Shown here: positions 47,434 through 56,883 of the stretch, piece after piece
How the letters are laid out: each line of letters begins with the position of its first letter
Position numbering within the stretch: position 1 is the stretch's first letter
Source: Stenotrophomonas sp. Iso1
GTDB taxonomy: Bacteria > Pseudomonadota > Gammaproteobacteria > Xanthomonadales > Xanthomonadaceae
DNA: 64,000 bases
Assembly (NCBI RefSeq): GCF_027497995.1
Contig: NZ_JAODBT010000002.1
Span: 558,001 to 622,000, forward strand
Direction: 5' to 3'
Notes under the pieces: model-generated
What the model saw: only the letters and a program-made list of their open reading frames with translations
Database searches by the model: none
What the model was told of the DNA's origin: nothing
Program-made: the position numbers and the translations under genes

Positions 47434-50400
47434 CTAATCCCACCCTTCCGGAAGGCCGACTGCCTCGATGAGCTGCGCGCATGCAATTGGATCTGAGCGG
47501 CAGGCGTTCGTGAGGGAGTCAGCACCGACCAAGGGCATAGACATCGCCCTTAGTATGTATTTTCCATATTTAAAAACAGCCGCCTGCCGTCCTCGGACCA
47601 ATGCCTTCTGACTATCGCTCAATGAATCACATATCCGCATTTGTTCTCGAGTCATCCTCCGAGCATCTTTATCAGACAGCGGCTTAAAGTTCTCCGTACT
47701 GATCCTTGGCCCGTCATTACTTCCCAAGTGAACATGTGGCGGATCATGCTCTGCGCGAAATGCTGTCACCTCCGGGCCTGGATTAGCATGAATGGAGACA
47801 GAAATTCCAGGGATCTTCAGGTCTATCAGCCCCGACGGATCAATCGCGCCCATCGGATTCCCACCCACATACCCATACGTGCTGATTCCACCACCCAACC
47901 CAATCGGATCGGATTGCACATATCGTCCCGAGCTCGGGTCGTAGTCGCGATAGTAGTTGTAGTTCAAGCCACTGACCGCATCGTAGCGTTGGCCGGGGAA
48001 GCGCATATCGAAGACGAAATCTTGGTCGTCGATATCGGGATCTTGGTTTGGCACGCTGTTGCCGAAAGCTTCTCCCTTGATGTCCCACGTCCACACCGGC
48101 ACGTTACGCAAGGGGTTGAACACCAAGCGGGGTGTGCCTAGGTGATCCGGCTCGACGTAATGCAGCACGCCATCTGCCAGCAGTCCTACTGGCATGTCAT
48201 CCATCCAGATGACCTGTTGCTTCGGATTGCCGAGCGAATTGTAGTCACCCAGCCAGCGCCCAGCCTCGTCATAGGCGGAGTAAACGATGCTTGCCGCATC
48301 CAACCCGCGTTGCACGCGCTCACCGCGAGCGTTGTAAGCATAGCTTTGCGCGGCAACGCCCCCCATTAGCACCTTTGATAACCGATTGGCTTGGTTGTGG
48401 TCGAAGGTCTTGACGCCACTCAACGTGCCTATGGTGTTGCCCGCCGCGTCATAGCTGCGGGTAACGCCATCCACCGAGGTCAAGCGATGACTGGTTGTCT
48501 CATAGGTGTACGGTGTCGTGATCCCTGCATTACCGAAGCTCAGCCGGTTGCCAGTGGCGTCATAGCTGTATTGCTCAATCGCCACATTGGCCGTCGTGTC
48601 CCGGAAGGCTTTCAGGCGGCCTAGGGCGTCGTAATCAAAACCAGCGGTGTAGTTGTCTGACTCAAGTGCGACAATTTTGCTCGTCGTGTCATAGCCCAGC
48701 CCGATCTTGAGCTGGCTCGCACTGTCCACCACGGCGGTGGGCCGGTAGTCCGTGTCGAAGCTGCGCACCAGTGCCCGGCCGTTGCCATATTGCCAGCCGG
48801 TACTGGGTCCAAAGGGCAAGTAGCTCGCCCCGGTCAGCAGCACCTGGTGTCCACTGCTGCCGCTTGTGACGCCAATTTCGGTGATGCGGCCCTGACCATC
48901 ACGTACGTAGTCCGCCACCGCGCCGTCGGGATAGATCACCGAGGCCAAGTTGCCCCCGGTGGTGTAGGTGTAGCGCACCACGAAGGTCTTGCCGTTGGTT
49001 AGCTGTGCCTTGCGGACAACATCGCCAAAACGGTTGTAACAATAGTCCGTGCGTCCACTGCCATCCGCCATTGAACTGAGCCGCCCAACCGCAAAGCCTT
49101 CCCCTGATGCACACACGGTCGGCACGGTGTCGTACGTATAGGCAACATCCTCACCTTGGCTGGGGTAGCTCTTCGACGTCATCCGATTGAGCGCGTCATA
49201 GGTATAGGACGTGGTGACGCCACGAGCATCGGTGCTGGTCTTGACGTTGCCAGCTTCGTCGTAAGTGCGCTGGGTGCTGCCGGTATCCGGGCTTGTGGTG
49301 GTTCGCAGCTGACCCAAGCCATCGTAGGTGTAGGTGGTCTTGAGCCCCTTGGGGTCGGTGACTTGAGTCAGGTTGTCCAGTGCGTCGTATTCGAACTGCG
49401 TGCTGGCCGCTATGCCGCCTACGTCCTGTAGTGATTGCGTGAGGCGGTTCAAGGAGTCGTAGGTCGCAGTGCTACTGACGCCTTGAGCATCGGTGGTACT
49501 GAGAGCGTTGCCGCTCGGGCCGTAGCTATAACTGGGGCCATTGCCATCGGCGCCCCGCTCTTTGGTCATGCGTCCCAAGACATCGTAGACCCGCGATAGG
49601 CTGCGCTTAAGGGTATTGCTTGCCCCGAAGGTTTCTTCCTTGATCCGCTTGCCAGCGCCATCCAAGGTGTAATGGATGCGGTTACCATCGCCATCCAAGA
49701 CATCAGTGAGGCGATGTGCCGCGTCGTAGACGTAACCCGTATAGCCGCCGTCCGGCAGGGTGATGCCAGAGATCAACCCGGTTGGCCAGTATTCGAATTC
49801 CGTCACCCGGTCGGTCGCGCCACCGCCGTTTACGCGATGTGACAGCAGCCACCCACGCGGGCCGTATTCGTATTCGTTCAAGACGCCATTGGCATCCTTG
49901 GCCATGATGGCTCTGCCGGCACCGTCATAGGCCAGCGTCTCAGTGACTTGGCCTTTGGCGTTGGTGACTTTCCACAAATCACCTTTGCGGAACAAACAGT
50001 CATTGGCTGCAGGCGTGCAGGCCGGATCGTCGACAAGATAGTAGGAATACGTCAGTGCATCGCTGATGTCGGTCCGGGGGCCATCAATCTGCAGCGGCAA
50101 GCCCACCAGGCCGCAAACTGAAGCATCTTCGCAGTAGGTAGTTGTGGTGGAGATCACTGAAGAGGTAACAGGGTCCGTCTTGGAAACCGAAATGACCTGG
50201 CCTCGAGCGTTGTACGACCAGTTGTCTTTGGATGCTAATAATCCAGTTGCATTCTTGACGCGAAGTTCACTGATGCGGTTGAGCGAATCCTCCCAGCCTT
50301 CCTCAATGGTCCGTTTGCTGCCATCGGTAGAATTTGCGCCAATTACCTGAATTGACCTTCTGCCGGAAGCCTCATGCGTGACTTGTGTAACTACACCGTT

Positions 50401-52134
50401 GGTATCCGTCGACGACTGCACTCGACCGTAATAGTCATACGTGGCCGCGCTCGATCGTTCGGTACTCACAATGGAAGTTGGCTTGCGATGTCGGTCGTTG
50501 TTGGTCGTATATGTGGTGACTTCCCCGGTCATGGATTGCACAGCCGCGCTATTCTGGCTCGGATAGCTCAGCTGAGTTGCCTCCGTCAATCCGGCATCAT
50601 CATGCAACGCGCTCGAGATGACTCGGCTATACGCGTCGTACCCGAATGATCCATAGCGCCTTCCATCTTCAGAGACGATGCCGGTCAGCAGTCCTTGATC
50701 ACCATTCGGCGCGAGTCCCTGCTCTCCGTAGACGTACTGCTTGATCTGCCCATTTCCATAGTCAACCGACACCAAATTTGAATCTTGATAGCCGTATAGA
50801 ACTGACAGTCCATCAGGAAGGCCAATTCGCACGAGCAGCCCATCTTCATCGTAGTCAAACAACAATCGCCGTCCTGCAACGTCGGTCGCCGTTTTTAGCT
50901 GCACCCTTCCGGCAACCGTTTGATAGCTCAGCACGACATCCTTGCGAGGATCATCCAGATCGCGCATCTCCAACAACTGGCCACCGCTGGAATAGATCTC
51001 AACCTCCCCAGCGATAGAACGCAATTCGTATCGTCCATCAGCAAGGATGCGGAACCGTGCCTTCCGCGTGGGCAATTGATAGTTTCCACTGCCGACAGTA
51101 AGGAAGCGTTCAAAGGTTCCGTTCGCGGTTACAACGCCGCCCAGGTTTGAGGGATGCATGGTCCATGCGGCAAAGCTGTGCGTCCAACCCAAGCCCATTG
51201 GCATGGCGCTTGGCACTAGTTCTCGCAGCGAATGGTAGTGGCGGACAAACGGACGGCCCGCGAAGATAAAGTCTTGCTCAGCTCTGGATTTGTCACCGGT
51301 CATTGGATGACAAGGATGTCCAACCGGACACGATGAGACCTGCATGCGCCGCTCAAGTTTTATTTGATCAAATTGATTCGATGCACACAGCTTGGACGCC
51401 AACGCAGGATCATTCGTCCAATTCAGAGGCGTGAGGCCGTTGGGGCAGGTGTACGTCTGCACGCGTATGAGTCCAGCAAAATCCTCCGCTGAGGTGGACT
51501 TTCCCTGATAGGTACATGTTGTCGTCCAGACAATTTTTTTCTCTTCTGGCGTTACATGCTTTGATTGGCGCAACAAGGTGTGCTCGGCTGATACATAAGG
51601 CAGAAAATAGTCACCTACGACGCGGGGATTGGTATTGACGCAATCATTGACCCCAACTGTACTCATTACGCCGGGCTTAACCCAGCGATCAATGAAATTT
51701 TGGATCATCTCTTGTTCGGAGTAACAGTACTTGCCGCCACCAATATTAGGGCCATCACGCGCAACGGAATTTGGACACCAGCCTTCGCCACCGGAAGCAA
51801 CTGAACGAATCGCATACATAGGAACCGAATAAGATGCGGGCGGCTGAGGTTTTACGCTGTAATTCAAGGAGGATCGGACAGAGCTGTATGCGCTGTTAGA
51901 GCTTAATCGCAGCCAGGGTGCAATCAACGGATGCCCCGCCCGCATCGCGGCCTCTGCCTCCACTAGCGTCCGGAAACAGCTAGTGCCCCAGCAATAATCT
52001 GCGCTTGGAACGTAGCTCTGAGGAAAGTTGGCAGGAGGTAGGACTGCTTGCGCGCTCGCATTCGATACGATCACAAGCCCCAAAACCGTCAGCACTTGAA
52101 GCCAGTGCGACGGTTGCAAAAGCGTCTTATTCAA
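47434..52134 (-). CDS. RHS-repeat polymorphic toxin with Sec signal
   Basis: The 1566-residue protein has an N-terminal Sec signal (about 10-30, ending NASAQA), a Cys-rich region to about 290, and then a long array of YD/RHS repeats such as YDALNRMTSKSYPS, YDGLGQLRTTTSP and YDAAGNT. The array ends with the conserved core SGLNYNYYRDYDPSSGRYVQ, SDPIGLGGG and NPMGAIDPSG near residue 1420. The last 140 residues are the variable toxin, including HDPPHVHLGSNDG, a pattern like DUF4160. The start codon is TTG; no ATG precedes it in frame. The likely role is antagonism of neighbouring cells. Confidence 0.9.
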   Translation of the reverse strand: MNKTLLQPSHWLQVLTVLGLVIVSNASAQAVLPPANFPQSYVPSADYCWGTSCFRTLVEAEAAMRAGHPLIAPWLRLSSNSAYSSVRSSLNYSVKPQPPASYSVPMYAIRSVASGGEGWCPNSVARDGPNIGGGKYCYSEQEMIQNFIDRWVKPGVMSTVGVNDCVNTNPRVVGDYFLPYVSAEHTLLRQSKHVTPEEKKIVWTTTCTYQGKSTSAEDFAGLIRVQTYTCPNGLTPLNWTNDPALASKLCASNQFDQIKLERRMQVSSCPVGHPCHPMTGDKSRAEQDFIFAGRPFVRHYHSLRELVPSAMPMGLGWTHSFAAWTMHPSNLGGVVTANGTFERFLTVGSGNYQLPTRKARFRILADGRYELRSIAGEVEIYSSGGQLLEMRDLDDPRKDVVLSYQTVAGRVQLKTATDVAGRRLLFDYDEDGLLVRIGLPDGLSVLYGYQDSNLVSVDYGNGQIKQYVYGEQGLAPNGDQGLLTGIVSEDGRRYGSFGYDAYSRVISSALHDDAGLTEATQLSYPSQNSAAVQSMTGEVTTYTTNNDRHRKPTSIVSTERSSAATYDYYGRVQSSTDTNGVVTQVTHEASGRRSIQVIGANSTDGSKRTIEEGWEDSLNRISELRVKNATGLLASKDNWSYNARGQVISVSKTDPVTSSVISTTTTYCEDASVCGLVGLPLQIDGPRTDISDALTYSYYLVDDPACTPAANDCLFRKGDLWKVTNAKGQVTETLAYDGAGRAIMAKDANGVLNEYEYGPRGWLLSHRVNGGGATDRVTEFEYWPTGLISGITLPDGGYTGYVYDAAHRLTDVLDGDGNRIHYTLDGAGKRIKEETFGASNTLKRSLSRVYDVLGRMTKERGADGNGPSYSYGPSGNALSTTDAQGVSSTATYDSLNRLTQSLQDVGGIAASTQFEYDALDNLTQVTDPKGLKTTYTYDGLGQLRTTTSPDTGSTQRTYDEAGNVKTSTDARGVTTSYTYDALNRMTSKSYPSQGEDVAYTYDTVPTVCASGEGFAVGRLSSMADGSGRTDYCYNRFGDVVRKAQLTNGKTFVVRYTYTTGGNLASVIYPDGAVADYVRDGQGRITEIGVTSGSSGHQVLLTGASYLPFGPSTGWQYGNGRALVRSFDTDYRPTAVVDSASQLKIGLGYDTTSKIVALESDNYTAGFDYDALGRLKAFRDTTANVAIEQYSYDATGNRLSFGNAGITTPYTYETTSHRLTSVDGVTRSYDAAGNTIGTLSGVKTFDHNQANRLSKVLMGGVAAQSYAYNARGERVQRGLDAASIVYSAYDEAGRWLGDYNSLGNPKQQVIWMDDMPVGLLADGVLHYVEPDHLGTPRLVFNPLRNVPVWTWDIKGEAFGNSVPNQDPDIDDQDFVFDMRFPGQRYDAVSGLNYNYYRDYDPSSGRYVQSDPIGLGGGISTYGYVGGNPMGAIDPSGLIDLKIPGISVSIHANPGPEVTAFRAEHDPPHVHLGSNDGPRISTENFKPLSDKDARRMTREQMRICDSLSDSQKALVRGRQAAVFKYGKYILRAMSMPLVGADSLTNACRSDPIACAQLIEAVGLPEGWD

Positions 52135-52293
52135 AATACACCGTCCGAATCCTTGACCTGAGTGGAATTCCTTTCAAGCAGAATAGAACCCAATCTTTTC
52201 TATCAGTCAACTCGGCAAGCAGGTTCGGGGTGGGGAACTTGGGGTCTTTCCATCATCCTCTCCATGGGATGGACACAAGCGTGATGCTAATCA

Positions 52294-52632
52294 TCAACGC
52301 CAATGCCGCTCGTTGATGTTCCGAGTGCATGCCAGGCACTTTCGATACGCGCCATATCGGCCATCACGCTCTCGGCCCAACAGTCCGCCGCATTCGCATA
52401 CATCGGTGCTTTCGCCGCGATTCCAGCGCCATAGCCGGAAGCTGGTGATCAGCATCCACAGCGCTCCAACACCGAAGCCAATTAGCGGTAACCATTGAGC
52501 CGCTTGGTACACGCCTGCAAGCAATGCGGACTGCCGAATGCCTTCGATGGCGAAAGTTGCCAGCATTGATCCTGCGAGCAGTCCAAACGCCGGTGCATAC
52601 ATCCGTATTGCCATCCAAGTCCAACGATCCAT
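52294..52632 (-). CDS. Small membrane protein with C-terminal zinc ribbon
   Basis: From 52632 (ribosome binding site AGGAGAA) the 112-residue protein has two membrane segments (about 10-30, MYAPAFGLLAGSMLATFAIEG truncated here at its core, and about 44-64, LPLIGFGVGALWMLITSF). The tail holds CECGGLLG and CLAC, a four-Cys zinc-ribbon-like pattern. I do not recognise the family. It is on the same strand as the RHS gene and 159 nt upstream of it, so the two may be co-expressed. Confidence 0.7.
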   Translation of the reverse strand: MDRWTWMAIRMYAPAFGLLAGSMLATFAIEGIRQSALLAGVYQAAQWLPLIGFGVGALWMLITSFRLWRWNRGESTDVCECGGLLGRERDGRYGAYRKCLACTRNINERHWR

Positions 52633-53364
52633 CGTCTTTCTCCTGTGGTTGATGCTGTGATCGTCCGTGGTGGTTGTCGCACTGGATGAGACCGAGTGAC
52701 CGCATGGCAAACTTCGTCGCAGGTACAAAGCCAAACCCACGCCAGCACTTCATACCTAGCCCCAAAAGCACGCCACAGCAGGTATCGGCCAGACTGCCGC
52801 CGCCAACATATCGCGTGTTTCAGTGTCAGAGCATGCGATTGGATTGAGCTTTGCATGGGGGCGGCGCACAGACGAGGGACTGATGCGTTGATTTGATGCA
52901 GGCAAATCAATAGATGTCGTGACTACGGTCCTTTGCATGTGGCATTTGGAGCCTAAACATAGCGCCAGCTAGCAAGTCCGTATGCATCATGCAGCGACTG
53001 TTTGAATAGAACGTGCTGATTGCGCATGGCGTGGGCAGAATTTCATTGCTGATCGAGCTGTTCGGCTTTAGGAAAGCATCGAAGCATGCAGTGGCCGTGT
53101 ATGTGTAACAAGATGCGACGGAATCGCTTCATAGTAGGACTGTTAGATGCCGAAATGCCGAAATGCCGAGATGCCAGTAGCTTTGTTGTGGTCACTGGTT
53201 GCGCGGTGATCGTAAGAGGAGCTGTTGCTGCTGGACTAATTTCCTTCAAACATCAAATGCATTTCTGTTACGGATGCCAGTGCGTTCCCTGTTTGTTATG
53301 CTCCGAACAGGTGGCAGCCTGTATCGCTGAGCTGTCGTTAGGGTCTTGCACAGGGGGATGTGGA
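52633..53364. other. Intergenic region with a tandem 8-mer
   Basis: No gene supported between the divergent membrane-protein and DUF6119 genes. The frame upstream of 53365 is open but Cys-rich and without family features. ATGCCGAA is repeated about 3.5 times at 53147-53175. Confidence 0.5.
53147..53175. repeat. Tandem 8-mer repeat
   Basis: ATGCCGAA, ATGCCGAA, ATGCCGAG, ATGCC, 190 nt upstream of the DUF6119 gene. Confidence 0.75.
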
Positions 53365-54981
53365 ATGGCGAAGGGATACCGCCGGTTAAATCTTTTTATG
53401 GCCAAACCTTTGGTCGATGGGCAGACATTTGCGAAACTGCTCGCCGATGCACCGACGGTGAGCTATCCATTGGCAGCTGATTTGGATATCGATGGAGTCC
53501 TCTTCGTAAAGCAAAGTGCGGAAAAGAGACCGGGCTGGGGGGCAGTGCTCGACGAAGCAACTGGCGTGAACGTGGAGGGGCTTGCGAACCGTTCTAGTTC
53601 GGCGGTGCTCTTGCTTCGAGTTGATGGTGACATCTTTGCCTTCACCTTCGGGTACGGCCGGTATCTCCTTGAGCAATCGCTATTCGTGCAGGACTTTGGG
53701 CTGCGCACTGCACTGAATACGCTCGACGAAAAGTCATTACGCAGCGTTGACTTGCATACCCTTGAGGATCAGCCGGTCCAGAAGAAATCACAGGCCGCTC
53801 GTGACTCGGAGGTGGGCGTGTTTGGGATTGACATCCTGCGCGACGTGCTTCGTGCCGTAACGGGCGTCCCCAAGCAGGGAATTGACCTCGAACATATCTC
53901 TGGCGGCGACGCTGCCTTCTCGTTCGGTATCGAAATGGAAGTTGCAGATATTCCTGGGCTGGCGCGCCGTATCAAGGGCTACTATGCCAATGAAGACTAC
54001 AAGAAGTCATTTTCATGGGTAGACAACGTCCGCAAGATCAAGGACGAAACTTTGATTGATCAGCTGAACTTGAAGTTGATCAAAGCTGTCGCTGAACGTG
54101 ATCCTAGTCTTATGATCACGTTGCCGGAGATCGGTGCGTGGGACAAGATCTTGGGTTTTAGCTTCACGCGGAACAAGGGTGGCCTGCGGCCTGTCATCGA
54201 TGCCGCAGACTACATCGACAACATCCATGATCTCGCCGCTCTGACTGTGGATGGAATTAAGCGGGATAAGCTTTTTGTTCACGACGTCGATGGCGAAATC
54301 ACTGAGCACTCGGTGTATCGCTGCATCTACTTCGAGATCATCGACGGCGATAAAACAAAGATCGTTTTTGATGGGAAATGGTATGAGGTCGATGCGTCAT
54401 TCATCGGGCGAATCACCGAGATTTTGAAGTTGATTCCGGTGTCAGCTCTTCCATTTCCAGCAGTGGAGGTTTGGGAAGATGATGGGAAGAACAAAATTGA
54501 GTCGGAGGGTGAGTACAACAGTCGTGCAGCCGAAGCACATGGCTATTTCCTGTTGGACAAGCAGCTGGTTAAAACCAATCGCACCACGACAGCTATTGAG
54601 CTTTGCGATCTTCTGACCCCAACCAAACAGCTGGTCCATGTGAAGCATCGCAAGGGCGGATCAGCCGGACTTAGCCACCTTTTTGCTCAGGGAGGCGTGG
54701 CTGCCGAGATCATGCTTGGCGACAAGGAGTTCCGGAAGAAGGCGCGGACCGTGTTGCGTAAAGTGGATGCTGCTGCTGGTGATCTTGTACCCTTGGGTAA
54801 CATCAAGAGCGCAGACTATGAAATTGTGTTTTTGATTCTCGGTGAAGACAGTGCAACGCTGAAGCAGAACCTGCCATTCTTCAGCAAGGTGAACTTGTCG
54901 AAGACGTTTGAGAACCTCAGTCAACGTGGATTCCGGATTTCGGTAGCTGGTGTTGCTACTACGCCGCGTCCGATTGTTTGA
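53365..54981 (+). CDS. TIGR04141/DUF6119 sporadically distributed protein
   Basis: From 53365 (MAKGYRRLNLFMAKPL) the protein has 538 residues, the usual size of the TIGR04141 family. Recognised blocks are FGYGRYLLEQSLFVQDFGLRT, a SLRSVDLHTLEDQP segment, GIDILRDVLRAVTG, and the later HRKGGSAGLSHLFAQGG. Members occur scattered in genomic islands and have no established function; association with restriction and other defence genes is often seen. Here it shares an island with an R-M system. No catalytic motif is obvious. It is cytoplasmic, with no signal or membrane segment. Confidence 0.8.
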   Translation: MAKGYRRLNLFMAKPLVDGQTFAKLLADAPTVSYPLAADLDIDGVLFVKQSAEKRPGWGAVLDEATGVNVEGLANRSSSAVLLLRVDGDIFAFTFGYGRYLLEQSLFVQDFGLRTALNTLDEKSLRSVDLHTLEDQPVQKKSQAARDSEVGVFGIDILRDVLRAVTGVPKQGIDLEHISGGDAAFSFGIEMEVADIPGLARRIKGYYANEDYKKSFSWVDNVRKIKDETLIDQLNLKLIKAVAERDPSLMITLPEIGAWDKILGFSFTRNKGGLRPVIDAADYIDNIHDLAALTVDGIKRDKLFVHDVDGEITEHSVYRCIYFEIIDGDKTKIVFDGKWYEVDASFIGRITEILKLIPVSALPFPAVEVWEDDGKNKIESEGEYNSRAAEAHGYFLLDKQLVKTNRTTTAIELCDLLTPTKQLVHVKHRKGGSAGLSHLFAQGGVAAEIMLGDKEFRKKARTVLRKVDAAAGDLVPLGNIKSADYEIVFLILGEDSATLKQNLPFFSKVNLSKTFENLSQRGFRISVAGVATTPRPIV

Positions 54982-55022
54982 CCAGGAGCAGCCCTTCATT
55001 CGATTGCTAGGTGCTGGAAAGC

Positions 55023-55050
55023 AAAAAGCCCAAGGCGATGACCTCGGGCT
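55023..55050 (-). terminator. Minus-strand intrinsic terminator
   Basis: Read on the minus strand, AGCCCGAGGT pairs with the segment ending in CCTTGGGCT, followed by TTTTTGC. Confidence 0.65.
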
Positions 55051-55089
55051 CTGGGACTAACGTATCGATGTGTACTGTTACCGTCTAGG

Positions 55090-55130
55090 TTCTTGCTTCT
55101 TGCTTCTTGGCTCTTGCTCTTTGCTTTAAG
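55090..55130. repeat. Imperfect tandem 7-mer repeat
   Basis: Repeats of TTCTTGC and variants (TTCTTGG, CTCTTGC, TCTTTGC). Similar low-complexity runs occur in intergenic DNA of Xanthomonadaceae. Confidence 0.6.
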
Positions 55131-55203
55131 CTGTTGCTCTGTACTTGAAACTTCTCTTTCAGGAGGCATACCACCCCCATCCCCACATAGAGCAGGGATT
55201 GGG

Positions 55204-55463
55204 GCAGCCTACTGGAAGGGAAGCAACTTCTCTTTCAGATACTCGATCTTTGCGACACTAATCTGTAGCCATGTTCCGTCTGATCGTCAGGCAACGGTAC
55301 TGGCATCACCGACACGGCTGTCGCGACCCCATGACAGGGAACCGCACCGCTCACTCCTAGGTCGGAAATCTTCTGGAGCATGCTGATCTGATCAGCTGAA
55401 ACGCCATCCCGAACGTAGGTGTCCCGGTAAAGATGACGAGTGGAGGCGCAGCTGCGCTTCGTA
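55204..55463 (-). pseudogene. Frameshifted remnant of an unknown gene
   Basis: One frame reads MLQKISDLGVSGAVPCHGVA and continues to PLPDDQTEHGYR, then stops after a few out-of-place residues. A neighbouring frame continues ISVAKIEYLKEKLLPFQ and a stop at about 55204, which looks like the true C-terminus. A single-base shift near 55262 would join them. The family was not recognised. It lies directly behind a consensus promoter. Confidence 0.45.
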
Positions 55464-55469
55464 TTTGCG

Positions 55470-55498
55470 ATTATCGGCAATTGTTCTAATTATGTCAA
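55470..55498 (-). promoter_or_regulatory. Near-consensus sigma-70 promoter, minus strand
   Basis: On the minus strand TTGACA (55498-55493), a 17-nt spacer, GATAAT (55475-55470). It would drive transcription leftward into the frameshifted remnant and to the terminator at 55023-55050. Confidence 0.65.
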
Positions 55499-56078
55499 TA
55501 GTTAATCTTTTTTCTATCGATTGTTCTGATTTTGCCAGTGGCGAGGGCTGGAACCAGTCATAGCACTGGGTTGCTGGCTGTATGGAGTTCACCGACCCCG
55601 CGTTCCACTTCGCCTGCACCGGGCAACGTTTTCGGTGCACCGTCTAGGACTTCCATCGTGGATGCGGATCGTTCGCGTTCGCGCGCTGCAAACACGCATC
55701 GCACTAAACAGCACCAGTGCGTACCTAGGGTGCGACGTAACGCGCAGCTACATGCGTAGCAGTGAGGCTGCAGGCGACGCGCCACGAGCTGCGCAGCCAG
55801 TCAGGTGCGCATTGAATAGTGGTGGTGTGTGCGATTGCAATTGGCGCTATCAAAACACGCATGCAATGCCGGATCATCCGCATTCGAACAACGCAAATTA
55901 CACATCGCATTGAGGCGCAGCAGCGTGCATGCGGGGCGCATTGCAGTGCAGGGCTATGGTGGTTCGTGCGTAGTGCTGGGCGGCGCTCGATGAGCGTCAC
56001 AAGTGCTCTGGTGTGCATCCAGATGCTGGGATGCGAACCGATGTGATTAGTCGATCAGAACCCATCATCCAACAACGC

Positions 56079-56114
56079 AAAAGGCGCGCTGACATCGCTG
56101 CCAACGCGCCCTTG
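56079..56114 (-). terminator. Terminator-like hairpin after the envelope gene cluster
   Basis: On the minus strand GGGCGCGTT and AGCGCGCC form an imperfect stem followed by TTTTGC, 19 nt past the last small gene. Confidence 0.6.
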
Positions 56115-56132
56115 TATGCAGTGGTTTGAAGA

Positions 56133-56273
56133 TCAGCGCGGGCGAATGCCGAAGCCCAGCAGTACCGCGCCCGCAACAGTGAATGCTTGCCCCAGCGCAA
56201 GTGCATGCATGTTAGCGATGTCGCGATCCCGGTAAGCGCTAGTAGCAGATCGCCCGGATCTAAGCGCACTCAC
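56133..56273 (-). CDS. 46-residue membrane protein coupled to the lipoprotein gene
   Basis: This small gene starts with GTG at 56273, whose last two bases form the TGA of the upstream gene (GTGA overlap), so translation is likely coupled. The product begins MSALRSGRSATSAYRDRD and has one hydrophobic segment (LGQAFTVAGAVLLGFG) followed by a basic end IRPR. A terminator-like hairpin follows. There is no family assignment; the coupling and membrane segment are the support. Confidence 0.6.
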   Translation of the reverse strand: MSALRSGRSATSAYRDRDIANMHALALGQAFTVAGAVLLGFGIRPR

Positions 56274-56830
56274 CTTGAGCAGCCATCAAATGCAGCTTGA
56301 TAAGCCTCCTCCTCAGTACTGAGCGAGCTATCACCGTAGATGGCGACCACAGTTCCGATACCCATTCGCTGCCTCACCGGATCATGAGCTAATCCTTGCA
56401 ATACGTTTTCGGTGACAAGGGTCATCGGTATCCCTTGCTCCTTAAGCTTGAATGCTTCGCGAGCAATAACTGCGAGCTTTGAGCAATAGTCTCGCGATCC
56501 GATGCCGTCATCCTTACGCTCTACTACTACCTGCGTGCTTTGCTGTGCTATCTGTGCATCTACTCTCGCTATCGCTTCTTGTGCTGCCTTTTCACCAGCC
56601 TTGACAGCCTCATCTGCTGCTGCTGCTTGCGCCAACGCCATTGCTTCTGCATGAGTCTGTGCTGGTGCTTCGGTATTTCCCGTGGATGATCCTGACGATC
56701 GATCTGCGCCATCATTTTTGGAGCAGCTGCTGGCAAGAATGACTGCACATCCTATGGCCACCAGCTGAGCAAGCCAAGCTGCTCGATTCCCCTGATTGCT
56801 CTTGTTGCCGCCGCCGCTTGCATGTTTCAT
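56270..56830 (-). CDS. Hypothetical lipoprotein of the island
   Basis: The 186-residue protein has a basic N-terminus and a lipoprotein signal (LVAIGCAVILASSC, lipobox ASSC). An Ala/Glu-rich helical stretch follows (EAMALAQAAAADEAVKAGE), which could form a coiled coil, and then a C-terminal domain with SRDYCSKLAVIAREAFKLKE. It may bridge envelope layers. Family unknown. It is the middle gene of a minus-strand cluster between the secreted protein at 56884 and the small membrane protein at 56133. Confidence 0.7.
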   Translation of the reverse strand: MKHASGGGNKSNQGNRAAWLAQLVAIGCAVILASSCSKNDGADRSSGSSTGNTEAPAQTHAEAMALAQAAAADEAVKAGEKAAQEAIARVDAQIAQQSTQVVVERKDDGIGSRDYCSKLAVIAREAFKLKEQGIPMTLVTENVLQGLAHDPVRQRMGIGTVVAIYGDSSLSTEEEAYQAAFDGCSR

Positions 56831-56883
56831 TGGAAATCCCCCTTGTTTTCAGATGTTTCGTTCAATGCATTCCGCCAACATGC

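Larger units (their letters stand above)
54982..56132. other. Long decayed region with a minus-strand promoter and terminators
   Basis: This 1.15-kb stretch has no intact gene. It holds a strong minus-strand promoter (55470-55498), a frameshifted minus-strand coding remnant (55204-55463), a tandem TTCTTGC-type repeat (55090-55130), a minus-strand terminator (55023-55050) and another terminator-like hairpin at 56079-56114. The part from 55,600 to 56,050 is rich in GCATGC/TGCGCA-type words and has no family-like frame. Confidence 0.5.

Noticed and set aside
55090..55130. Tandem TTCTTGC repeats considered as a CRISPR remnant
   Set aside because: Units are 7 nt with no spacers and no cas genes nearby.
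55560..56050. Open frames on both strands in the GCATGC-rich segment
   Set aside because: Residues follow the repeated nucleotide words (Cys/Arg/His/Thr-rich) and there is no start signal or family.
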